DNA of 64,000 nt from Heloderma charlesbogerti (taxonomy: Eukaryota; Chordata; Lepidosauria; Squamata; Helodermatidae), in assembly GCA_026122225.1 (NCBI GenBank), contig JANEZZ010001867.1, positions 124,001 through 188,000 of the forward strand, in the 5' to 3' direction. Under the pieces are notes generated by a model. That model ran no database searches. It was not told the origin of the DNA and saw nothing but the letters and a program-made list of their open reading frames with translations. A program made the position numbers and the translations under genes. This document shows, piece after piece, positions 52,851 to 62,120 of this stretch (the first letter of the stretch is position 1; each line of letters starts with the position of its first letter).

Positions 52851-54705
52851 CATTTCCACCCTCCCTTTCTTCAAGGACAGTCCTGCAAAATCTTAGAGTC
52901 TCAGTTAGTGAGATAATATCAATCAGCATAGAATCAAACTTCAAGGTCTTCTCCCCCAGGGATAAAGAGTCTGGAATATAAAACTGATTCTTAAATGCAA
53001 GTCTTCTAGGGGCTGTTTTAGTGGGTCGTCTTGTAGGTCACCCCCAAACCCTCACTCAGGTCATTTAACCTTTCCAGACCAAATTAGCCATCTTCACTCC
53101 TTGTTAGCAACATTATATAACCCTTTTAGTACCAGATTAATACTGACCATTGGCCATGCTGGCTGGGGCTGAAGGGAGTTGTAGACTTCTAGTCCAAAAT
53201 ATATAATGGAAGGCATTCTGATATATGAGGCAAAAAAAAATTGGTTGGGGTGTGTGTGTGTTTTTTCCAGCAGAGGGTGAATTGCTTTCAAAACAATCTT
53301 GCTAACAATCTCTTAGCATTTATGCAATCATGTACCCTGCTCCCATTTAGGTCATTATGACCATTTCTACGTGAGGCTTTTATCCCACATCCTTACCGGG
53401 GCTTCTGCTTCCAGATTCTTTGTGGGATTAAGATTGGCAGCCTTTTCCAGGATTTTTTTCTTTGCCCTTCTATATGTTTCATTATACAACCCTTAGATGG
53501 CATTGCGGTAGAGGTGGGATGAGAAAATAATACAGTCTTCCTTCGTTATGGAAAAACCCATGATAACGATTGCAAAGAGCAGGAGATGCCCTAGAGGATG
53601 ACCAAGTCATTGTCTAAAGGACCCACAAACTACTTTGGGTGAGCAATCATGAGCACACAGTAAAAGCCTTGTGTAGAAATGCTCTATGTATGGTGATCAT
53701 GCACACATCTATTTTCCTGTATGTACACACGATCTACACGTGCTGGGAATGGATGGTAAATTGTAGTTTGCCTGAATGTGTGCATGGAGCAAAAGAGTCT
53801 GTTACTTTCCTCATACATTAGGGTTCTTTTTGGTGGGTACATGGGAGGCTCCACCCTAATGGATGGCTGTTCATTGAGATGTGCATCTGCAGCATATATA
53901 TGTGCATAGGCAGGATTCCATATGATTGATAAGTCATCCTGAAATTCAGGGTTCTTGTTCACAACATGCTGATTTGTGGGCACATATTGCACATTTGTGT
54001 TTCAATGCACAGATTGCAGGGGGAACACATGAATGATACATGCCGAGAAGAGCCCCAACATGGCAAGAAGCCTTATACGTGTGCATGATTATCACTTGCT
54101 ACAGTCTACACATGGCTTTCATGCTTTTCCCTACACAAGTGCTCTCGGTGTTGGCAATTCATTATGTTAGAAATGAGCCTCCCATTATACATATTCATAA
54201 TAATCCTGTTTGAAATCTTCAGATGGATGATCTGTGTGCTATTGTAACATTGCTTAGCACTGATATGTAGGCTTTCAACTTCAAAGTGTTCGGCAAACAA
54301 TCCTTCATTAAACTTCATAAATCACAAGCATTATTCTTCTTTTCATTCTAATGGATCAGAAAGGATAGAGTGGAAAGGTTAATGGTTTTATCAAGTCTAC
54401 AATAGATATGACATTGGCAACATAAAAATTATGAAGTACAAGGTGCACTTCAAAAACTGTAGAAGTCATGGTAATTACTTCAAGCACTTGGAAACAAGGT
54501 TTTGTCGAGTCTCAGTACTGACTTGAGATTCATATTCATACCCAGTTCTTGGCGTGGCACACAAAATGTTGGCTACTTTCTCCTTAAGTTGTTGTCAACC
54601 CTAACATGGCTGCTGTAGAGTCAGGAACACAGGGATTAAGGGCATTGCTGTCTGTTCCTGGTACCATGATCATAACCTTGTAGTATTAAAGAGGGAAATT
54701 ACAGC
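52851..54705. other. Mostly unrecognised; one small MITE remnant
   Basis: 53143-53215 contains CTGACCATTGGCCATGCTGG, CTGGGGCTGAAGGGAGTTGT, AGACTTCTAGTCCAAA, a half copy of the inverted element at 41371. A GTGTGTGTGTG tract lies near 53250. The rest holds no gene or named repeat I can support. Confidence 0.45.
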
Positions 54706-54716
54706 AGTTTACAGTT

Positions 54717-55157
54717 GTTGTTGTTGTTGTTGTTCAGTCGTTCAGTCATGTCCAACTCTTCATGACCCCATGGACGATAGCACACCAGGCCTTCCTGTCC
54801 TCCGCTCTCTCCCGGAGTGTGCTCAAGTCCATATTCATTGCATCAGTGATGCTATCTAGCCATCTCATCCTCTGCCGTCCCCTTCTCCTTTTGCCTTCAG
54901 TCTTTCCCAGCATCAGGGTCTTTTCCAGGGAGTTTTCTCTTCGCATTAGGTGGCCAAAATATTTCAGCTTCAGCTTCAGTATCTGTCCTTCCAATGAGCA
55001 GTCAGGGTTGACTTCCTTTAGGATTGACTGATTTGACCTCCTTGCAATCCAGGGGACTTGTAAGAGTCTTCTCCAGCACCACAGTTTGAAAGCATCAATT
55101 CTTCGGCGCTCAGCCTTCCTTATAGTCCAGCTCTCACAGCCATACGTTGCTACTGGG
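54717..55157 (-). mobile_element. BovB LINE, 5'-truncated, recent-looking
   Basis: Flanked by a perfect 11-base duplication AGTTTACAGTT (54706-54716 and 55158-55168). Antisense text starts GTTGTTGTTGTTGTTGTTCA (the 3' tail) and runs through TCTTCATGACCCCATGGACG to GCTCTCACAGCCATACGTTG. The minus-strand frame is intact over the whole copy: YGCESWTIRKAERRRIDAFK, WCWRRLLQVPWIARRSNQSI, LKLKLKYFGHLMRRENSLEK, MNMDLSTLRERAEDRKAW. That is the C-terminal part of the BovB RT protein. The tail length, the intact frame and the perfect duplication suggest a young insertion. Confidence 0.95.
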
Positions 55158-55500
55158 AGTTTACAGTTAGTTGATGCCTTTAGAAAGGAAACTCTTGCAG
55201 TTATGTTATGCTGGAATTGCAAAGGCTGTGACCACTTGTTCTCGTTCACCACAAAGATTACAAGACCTGAGAAAGGAGAATCAAGACAGGCTGCATTTTT
55301 CCTGCTCCCTCCCCAAACCCCTTTGTATACCTTTGTCTCATTTTTTTTTTTTTTAAGATTATAAGCCTAAATCCATGGATTGTATTGTTTTCCATTGGGT
55401 GCACTTTTTGGCTGAAGAGCAGGGTAAAAAAAAAAAAAAGAAGTTTAAATAAACAAACAAATTAAAATGAGGTACAAACGGTTCAATACAGGGAATGTAT

Positions 55501-55610
55501 TCTTCTTCAGATGTTGTTAGACTGCAGCTGGCATCAGCATAACCAATGATGGGGGATGATGGGAGTTGTACTCCAACAACATTTGGAAGGACACACATTG
55601 CACAATCCTG
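55501..55610. repeat. Small inverted MITE, decayed copy
   Basis: TCTTCTTCAGATGTTGTTAG, ACTGCAGCTGGCATCAGCAT, GATGATGGGAGTTGTACTCC, AACAACATTTGGAAGGACAC form two imperfect inverted halves like 41371-41525. Confidence 0.55.
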
Positions 55611-55830
55611 CTCTATTGACATGGTTCCAAACCATCTGCAAACTGTAACAATGATAAATAAATATGCCACTATTTTGGTGCACAAATGGCCACCTGCAAT
55701 TTTCCACCCTATTTCTAGGCAGAGAAATTGGGGATGTGGGGCGGGGGGAGGACTATGTCACCATTTTTTTCCAGGAGAGGAGAAATTGTTCAACAGTTTC
55801 TCAGAAATGGAGCTCTCCATTAGCAGTGGC

Positions 55831-56335
55831 TAGGGATGTACGGATTCCCTACTATTCGTTCCAGTGGGGAATCCACCCCGGGGGGGGGGGAGGTGATCTG
55901 TTCCTCCTCCCTCCCCCGGAATCCTCCAGAGCAGCTCCACTCTGTGAGGATTCTACAGAGCTGCCCAGTTTGAGGGCCACTTACCAGGACCCATTCTCCT
56001 CTGTGGCAATCACCATTAAAAAAAAATAAAAATGGCTATCTGCAGGATGTGCCCATAGACATATACGCAAAATAGAGTCATGAATCTTGCATATAAGTTT
56101 ATGTGTCCATAGATTTATATGCAAGATTCGCAGCTCTATTTTGCACTTAAGTCTATGGGCACATCCTGCAGATCACCTTTTTTTTAAAAAAATGGCGATT
56201 GGTGCAGAGGAGAACGGCTCCGGTTAAGCAAGGAGCTGAGTGCCGTTCTGCAGACAATCCTCCAGATGCGGAGGTAAGTGCAGCCATTCCGCCGTGGATG
56301 CATTTGAATCTGTGGTGGGTTTTTCTAACATCCCT
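55831..56335 (+). mobile_element. hairpin-array hAT MITE, divergent subfamily, A-to-B, 505 bp
   Basis: TAGGGATGTACGGATTCCCT at 55831 and CATCCCTA ending at 56335, with perfect duplications GCAGTGGC (55823-55830 and 56336-56343). The array is reduced to one large hairpin: ATCTGCAGGATGTGCCCATA at 56038 pairs with its near complement around 56151-56172. The A donor is lost (CCCTACTATTC); the B donor GGAG/GTAAGTGC near 56273 is kept. Confidence 0.92.
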
Positions 56336-56564
56336 AGCAGTGGCACAGCTTCTTTCCCCTGCCACTAAAAATGTCAACAGCAGCAACTGGGTGTATTGGC
56401 CCCAGGAGTAGCCAAGTCATTAGAGTGGCCTAGAGATCCATAATGCTTGCTTAAGTTTATTATTGTTGCAATTCCCTTGCTAGTAAGCCTCTGAGCATGT
56501 GAAGATGTTTGAAAGGGATGATAGCGCAGCCTAGCACATTCCATACTAATGAGTGAGAGTGTTA

Positions 56565-56940
56565 TCAAGCACTCTGCCTGGAAAGCGAAGTTTGTTTACA
56601 GGTGGCTGTGCTGAGAACCAAGTGCTGTTAGTCCATGCTGGGAATGCACGCTAGGGGGCGCTTGCTGCTGTTATGCTGCCTATTGCTAACATGTATGGTA
56701 TAAGACCCATTGTACCCCATGGTTCTTGGTTCAGAGAAGCTGTCTGATCCAACCATTGGGTATGCCTGTGTGCTGTAAGTTACTCAGTAAAGTATCTCCT
56801 TATAAGTAAACCACTGAATCTGATTTATTACTATCCTGGCACCTCTAACCTAAGAGTTCAACGCCCACAGCCAGGGCAACACACTGGGTTAGCAGCCCAG
56901 CCGCCATTTTACATCCTCCACAATGTCCCACATCTAGCAT
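56565..56940 (+). other. Possible solo LTR
   Basis: Contains TCTGATCCAACCATTGGGTA, then TAAGTTACTCAGTAAAGTAT, CTCCTTATAAGTAAACCACT and ACCTAAGAGTTCAACGCCCA, an order reminiscent of an LTR R-U5 region followed by a leader (CACTGGGTTAGCAGCCCAG). I found no matching TG...CA borders or flanking duplication and no internal domain nearby. Confidence 0.25.
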
Positions 56941-57303
56941 AATTCCGGAGGGGGGGGCAGGGAGAGAGATGTCAGCCACCATAAAAAGAAACAGTGGAGT
57001 TTATTCAAAGAAAATTCTTCATAGAGACCTTTTTCTAGACGGGTGAGCAAAAACAAATACAAAGCAAAAAACCCTCTCAGAAATCCTTAGAAAAAAAATA
57101 TTCTGAGAAACTTTGGCTCTGGTGTAGTAGCTACAGTCTGTTCTTTGGATGCCTTTCTTGGTCTTGTTTTACATTGTGATGGATAGGAAGGATCATGGCA
57201 TCTGTTTAGCTCCAAGAAACTAATTTGCAGCCAGATCCCAAGTATGTGTACTCTGGAAGTACCACCACTTTCAGTGTGACTGATATGTATATTGTCTTCA
57301 TGT

Positions 57304-58490
57304 GTCTGCAGCAGACTTATTCCTGATGCCAACTATGGGACAAACCCGATAGCAAGTCAGCAGGCAGGCAAAAGGTCAAGCACGGTTGATCAGTCCTGCA
57401 AGAGGGCAGTTCAAAACAGGCAAATCGAGAGCATAGTATTACCTGTCAGAAGGAGAAGTACAAGAACAGGGTCTGAGGCACGGCCAAGGTCCAAACCCAG
57501 GTAAGACGTCCAACACAAACACAGCCCAAAGAGCAGAATCTAGCAGGAGTCCAAAGGTCAGCAACACATGAAGGTCATGAAGCACGGTGAGGGAAGCAAT
57601 GGTTCAAGGAGCTGTTAGAAAGACAATGGCTGTGTTCAGGTGATTGTGATGGGGGAAGAAGGCATTGTGGCTTCTCTCCCCATCCCCACACTTGCTGCAC
57701 ATGCAATTGCCATTTGCATAATCTCCTGTGATGCAGTGCGGGTTGGTATGTTGTCTGAACCAGGCATGCGATGCGGAGGGGGTGGCTTCGTACCCACCTG
57801 GCAACCTCTTCTGCATGTCGTGGGTTTTAGGGTGGGTATGAAGCCACCCCCCCTGTGCCACGTGTCTGGTTAAGATGACATGCCAACCCACACTGCATCA
57901 TGGGGGATTATGCAAATGGTGGTCATGCAAACAGCACATGTAGGGGTGGGGGGAGAAGCCACAATGGCTTCCTTCCCCATCGCAATCATCCAAACCCAGT
58001 CTTTGTTCCTGAAGCTAGCAACTGCCAGCTGAAAGCTTCCAGCATCACACTCACAGCTCTGCTGTAAGTCATCAGCACTTTGGCAGGAATCTTACTCATG
58101 AGGAAGACCTCTACTCCCAAGTAGCCTTTACTCATGAAGAGTCCAGTTGCTATGGGTCTTGAGGCATGTGCTTTATGTGTGGCACCTTCTGCAGCCAGCA
58201 ATGCTTGAGGGCTGAGTGGGTGCTCTGTCTCCTCTTCTGATACCACAGGTGAGGTACAGACCTTAGGGGTCCTACCTGGGAGCTCTTCGAAGTCTGCTTC
58301 TGTTGCAGGATCTGGTGTATCTTCTCTACTGATGCCAGAGGCGCCTGGGGTCTTGCTAAAGTCAGGGGAGAAAACACGCACAACACCCTTGGCCACCTCG
58401 CAATGCTTAGGGAAGCCCAAAAACACCACCAAAAGGAATTCAAAACTCTGTCTCAGATAAGTGGAAGCCTCAACACAGTTGATGCTGTTG
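57304..58490 (-). repeat. Unclassified dispersed repeat, split by a foldback MITE
   Basis: 57304-57621 is purine-rich text of the kind AAGGTCAAGCACGGTTGATC, GGTCTGAGGCACGGCCAAGG, AGTCCAAAGGTCAGCAACAC, familiar from reptile intergenic repeats. After the MITE (57622-57995) it continues with a 178-codon minus frame (57986-58522): acidic and proline-rich (FSPDFSKTPGASGISREDTP, EEETEHPLSPQALLAAEGAT) with no enzyme motif. I see no promoter or splice structure to support a gene; a retroelement-derived repeat is more likely. Confidence 0.35.
57622..57995. mobile_element. Foldback MITE, unknown family
   Basis: Outer arms: GGCTGTGTTCAGGTGATTGT then GATGGGGGAAGAAGGCATTG pair with AATGGCTTCCTTCCCCATCG then CAATCATCCAAACCCAGTC. 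Inner arms GATGCAGTGCGGGTTGGTAT pair with ATGCCAACCCACACTGCATC, and GGTGGCTTCGTACCCACC pairs with GGGTATGAAGCCACCC. The element is one long hairpin of about 370 bp. Termini near TGTGTTCAGGTGATTG / CAATCATCCAAACCCA. Confidence 0.7.
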
Positions 58491-58675
58491 CCACCTACAG
58501 AAGCAGTGCAATGAACCAACATCTCTTTTGAAAAAAGAAAGAACCCCTGCCAACTGTGAGCCCTATCTGTGAGAAATTATTGGAGAATATCTCCTCCCCT
58601 TGGAGAAATTTGGTGAAATTGTCCCTCCGATCGATTTCTTTGCCCACAAATAGGCTGGAGAATTTTGAGAGGCCA

Positions 58676-58850
58676 TTTGGGCACAGCTCTAATTTCAACC
58701 TTTTAGAATGGGGGGAAAACTGCACAAAAGCTGGGCAAACAACCACCAAATGATAGGTGGTTGGAAGAAAAGGGTGTGGCCCAGCCATCTAGGGAACCAT
58801 GGTGGATTGGGACTGCAGGAGGGCCTGAGGTTTTGCAGCCCTAATGCAGC
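58676..58850 (-). repeat. Old dispersed repeat, second copy
   Basis: Antisense copy of the repeat at 25800-26035; shared text TTTTAGAATGGGGGGAAAAC then TGCACAAAAGC, and CCATGGTGGATTGGGACTGC/AGGGCCTGAGG parts. Ends before 58860. Class unproven. Confidence 0.45.
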
Positions 58851-59397
58851 TTCTGACTGAATGCACATTTGGCATTCCTGTAACCCCCATCCCAGTCAAG
58901 GGTGCAAATCTGCAGAAATGTTTTATAAATGGACACTATGGATCAGCTTCACTGTGGGAATTCAGACTGGAAAAATGTTTGCAAATTTATCAAAGGGAGT
59001 TCATTATCATGCTACTTACCGCAATTGCTTTTATCAGTTTATTATCAGCTCCTAACAGCACCCACTTAGCTGTGAGATCTGTCTGCTGCATACAATAGTA
59101 CTTCTCTTAACCTTTGTATTCATTCCTCCCTACCCCCCCCTCTCTCTCTCACACACACACACACACTATTGGAAATCACTGAGCAACTGGCCTTAAGGAT
59201 GTCTGTAAGTGCATTTTATGTTCTAGACAGAGGTTTTCTAACCTGCATAACAATGTATAAAAGTAATCCAGTGGCTACAGTACTGCAATCGTGGAGAGGA
59301 CTTCTGAGAAAAAATATTGCAACATTGATTTCAGATTTTACCCCTACCAACAAAACTTGTGCAATTATATGGTAAAATCTCATGAGTATTAGAACAT
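58851..59397. other. No recognisable feature
   Basis: Intergenic with a CT/CA simple tract at about 59135-59165. Nothing else supported. Confidence 0.4.
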
Positions 59398-59515
59398 TAC
59401 CTGTTTTTAATGCTCTTTTTTATTGTGTTGTGGTTTTATTGTTTAAAATTGTTGTGTCTGGGTGGCTTTTTAGCAAAGAAGGCAATATATGAATAGTACT
59501 AATAAAGTAAAAGGA
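59398..59515 (+). mobile_element. LINE 3' tail (L2/CR1 type)
   Basis: TGTTTTTAATGCTCTTTTTT, ATTGTTTAAAATTGTTGTGT, CTGGGTGGCTTTTTAGCAAA, GAAGGCAATATATGAATAGT, ACTAATAAAGTA: the usual 3' end order with ATATAAAT-like tail, degraded. Confidence 0.5.
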
Positions 59516-59682
59516 GACAAAGCTGCTATTTCTACAAGTCAGGATATCTGTAGTGGAAACGTGGAAGACTATTGTATATCCAGCAGTTGGTGGTACATCA
59601 GAAGTGTTCTCTCCCAGGCCCCAAATGCAAATGGGAGCCTAGCTTACGTCTGTGCCTGGATTTCTTGTCCAGACCTCTTGGG

Positions 59683-60220
59683 TAGGGATGGGCAAACCCA
59701 CCCCCATCCGGTATTGGCAAGTGCCCGCTGAAGTGCTGCCCCCGCTCAAGGCCCCCCAGACCCGCGCTCGAGCCCCCACAAGCTCTCCAAGCCACCTGCA
59801 CTCACCCTGGATCCCATCTGCGAGCACCTGCCATTTTGCCGAGCTTATTTTTACAGGGAAAAGGAGGTCATTAAAAATGTACATAGTTAAATATGCACAA
59901 ATTCGGGCTGGGAAAGCTTAATATACGCAATAGAGTATTGTGTATATTAGGGCCATTTATGACTCTAATATCGCGTAGATCATTCTTTCCCAGCCTGAAT
60001 TCGCACATATTTAAATGTGCACATTTGAAATGACTTCCTTTTTTCCGTAAAAATAAGCTTGGCAAAATGGCAAGCACTCGAGGACAGGTCCGGGTGTGTG
60101 CGGGTAATGTCCAGGAAGGTGTGCATGAGGCCAGATGCTCGGCAGGCATGGTCCAGGGGCGCTGGTAGAGGGGGAGCCCAACTGATTCCCAGACCCAGTC
60201 GGGCACTCATGCCATCCCTA
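59683..60220. mobile_element. Third TAGGGATG-ended MITE family, 538 bp foldback
   Basis: TAGGGATGGGCAAACCCACC at 59683 and GGGCACTCATGCCATCCCTA ending at 60220, between perfect duplications CTCTTGGG (59675-59682 and 60221-60228). The interior is its own hairpin: GCCATTTTGCCGAGCTTATT then TTTACAGGGAAAAGGAGGTC pair with GACTTCCTTTTTTCCGTAAA then AATAAGCTTGGCAAAATGGC, and GTGTATATTAGG pairs across ATATACGC. It has no TAGGCTACGTAA modules and no mini-exon. Confidence 0.9.
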
Positions 60221-61250
60221 CTCTTGGGCTTTCTGTATTATACTGCCTCAACTGCACTCATTTCCACAGCTGCTAGTTTTAGATGTTGGCCTGGGAAACA
60301 TCTAGTCCTTACCTATAGAGAAGAAGACCCAGGGTTGGTCGCTGTTTGTTATCATCATCTGCCCGGGCTGCCTGCTAATGGCTGAGGTTGGTTTTTTCTC
60401 CCAACTTGGAGATGCGGGGTGGAGGGGAGGAAGTAGTTGATGGCAGCGAGTTGCTGCGGCTGATCATTTTCCCTTTGAGATGAAGTTTGAGAAAAGAGGG
60501 AAGAAAAAGCCTACTCGGTGTATGCTTTACTATATAGAGATCTCTGGGAAAGGTTTGCGAGGGAGAGTCTTGGCACAGATTAATCACAAAAGTGCTGGGT
60601 TCCAACCAGGCCAATTCCCAGGGTTTGCCCATTGCTGGAGGGGAGAAAGCATATTGATAGGGATGGCAGTGGAGTCTAGTTGGGGGCTCGAGCTCGACGG
60701 ATTACCTCCAGCTCGACCCCTCAGACAGGAATCCACGGACCACCATGCTTGCCTGACTTGCCTGTAGTGTTGTGTAAATTGGACTCTTTATGGCTGCCAT
60801 TTACATAAAATCGGCCTTTATAGAGAAGGCCAAGCTGCCATTTTGTGCAGAATAGCAGTTTGGCGGAGAAGCGGGATGCAGCACATCACTCGCCCATGGA
60901 CCACCCAGCAGCTCACCGCATGTGATGAGCAGGGTCAAGTGGCCTGTGGGGGTCCAGTGAGCAGTGTGGATGGGTGAGTTCACCCATTCCTACATATTGA
61001 TCTTGTCTTGTGATTTCTTTTTGATACCATTATTCTGTATTGTTTTACTTTCTTGGTTTATTAGCCTATTTAAGCTAAATAAACTTCTTTCCTTCACCCA
61101 TTGATGCATTCATTGCCTCTGAATATCCAAAAAGAACCATTGCCTATTTACTTTACACCTGGCAAAACAATATCCCAATCTAGTCTGGGTCCCCCCTGCC
61201 CCGCCCGGTGTAGTCATCCTCACTCCCTCGCTCCCTCAGGTCTCCCATGA
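60221..61250 (+). other. Unclassified, LTR-like text split by a MITE
   Basis: After removal of the MITE at 60658-60992, TGTTTTACTTTCTTGGTTTA then TTTAAGCTAAATAAACTTCT (61040-61090) gives a polyadenylation-like signal comparable to the one near 9048. A TATA-like TACTATATAGAGATC occurs near 60529. No borders proven. Confidence 0.25.
60658..60992. mobile_element. Fourth TAGGGATG-ended MITE, 335 bp
   Basis: TAGGGATGGCAGTGGAGTCT at 60658 and CACCCATTCCTA ending at 60992, with perfect duplications CATATTGA (60650-60657 and 60993-61000). A hairpin joins TTTATGGCTGCCATTTACAT with GAGAAGGCCAAGCTGCCATT-type text near 60790-60845. It shares modules with the foldback at 14515-14957. Confidence 0.88.
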
Positions 61251-61884
61251 GCACATTCCTAGTTCACCAAACTTCAGGTGTTTCTCTTCAATCTTTCTCA
61301 AGGAGCTACTAGTGCTGCTGCACCTGTTTTTAATTTCCAAGATGGCTGCTGCAGAAGCACTTCAGTGACGGCGCTCGTATTTCATTCATTTCCTGTTGTG
61401 ATGATGTTGAAAACAGAGACAATGGCCTCAACTCAAGTGCACCATAATAATCAGTTAGAGAAAACAGTAAGCATGTAGTACTTTTGCTATGATTGGCTCA
61501 ATGCACAAATGACAGAGGCAAGTAGAAGCAATGTATGAAGTGCAATCTGCAACAAATGACTACTTGCCAGCTTCTTCTCATTTGGGTTTGCAATCGTCAC
61601 ATCTAGGAAGCACATCCAAGTGATTGTGATTTTATCTGCTCTGTGATCTTGTATTGGAATGGTAGAAGAAACCTCTGTAATTGCCATATATGTAATCCAC
61701 TTATATTACTTCCTATCAGGAGATCATCAAGCCCACCTCTGGACCAGACATACTCAGGTCCACCTGCTCCAAGAGCACGGCAGTCCTGCTCAGTGTCCTG
61801 GGCCTATTTCCTACTGAGATTGTAAGCATGTATCTAGACTGTAGCTCTTGAAATTCCAGATGGGGACTTAGGATGTCAATTTTA
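61251..61884. other. No recognisable feature
   Basis: Intergenic; nothing supported. Confidence 0.4.
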
Positions 61885-62100
61885 TTTATTTCATTTTATT
61901 CAAAACATTTCTCGGCCGTCTTTCAGGGCAGAAGCCCTCCCAAGGCGGTTTACAGCAATAAAATACATAAAAAGTTAAAGTATTAAAAGTGCTAAAAACA
62001 TAAAAACAATAAAAACAACAATAAAAGCCAACAATAAAACTACCAACAATGATAACGGCAGGAACAGCAACAATAACAGTCATATCAAGAGAAGGTCACA
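61885..62100 (-). mobile_element. LINE 3' tail in antisense
   Basis: TTATTTATTTCATTTTATTC then AAAACATTTCTCGGCCGTCT, AGAAGCCCTCCCAAGGCGGT, TTACAGCAATAAAATACATA is the reversed 3' end of a CR1/L2-type LINE or SINE (sense GTAAACCGCCTTGGGAGGG). A-rich (AACAATAAAA) simple repeats follow to about 62085. Confidence 0.6.
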
Positions 62101-62120
62101 GTAAAATAATATATTTTCAA

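Noticed and set aside
54746..55252. 168-codon minus-strand frame as a host gene
   Set aside because: Its sequence is the BovB reverse transcriptase C-terminus within a duplication-flanked, 5'-truncated insertion, and it runs past the insertion border into flanking DNA.
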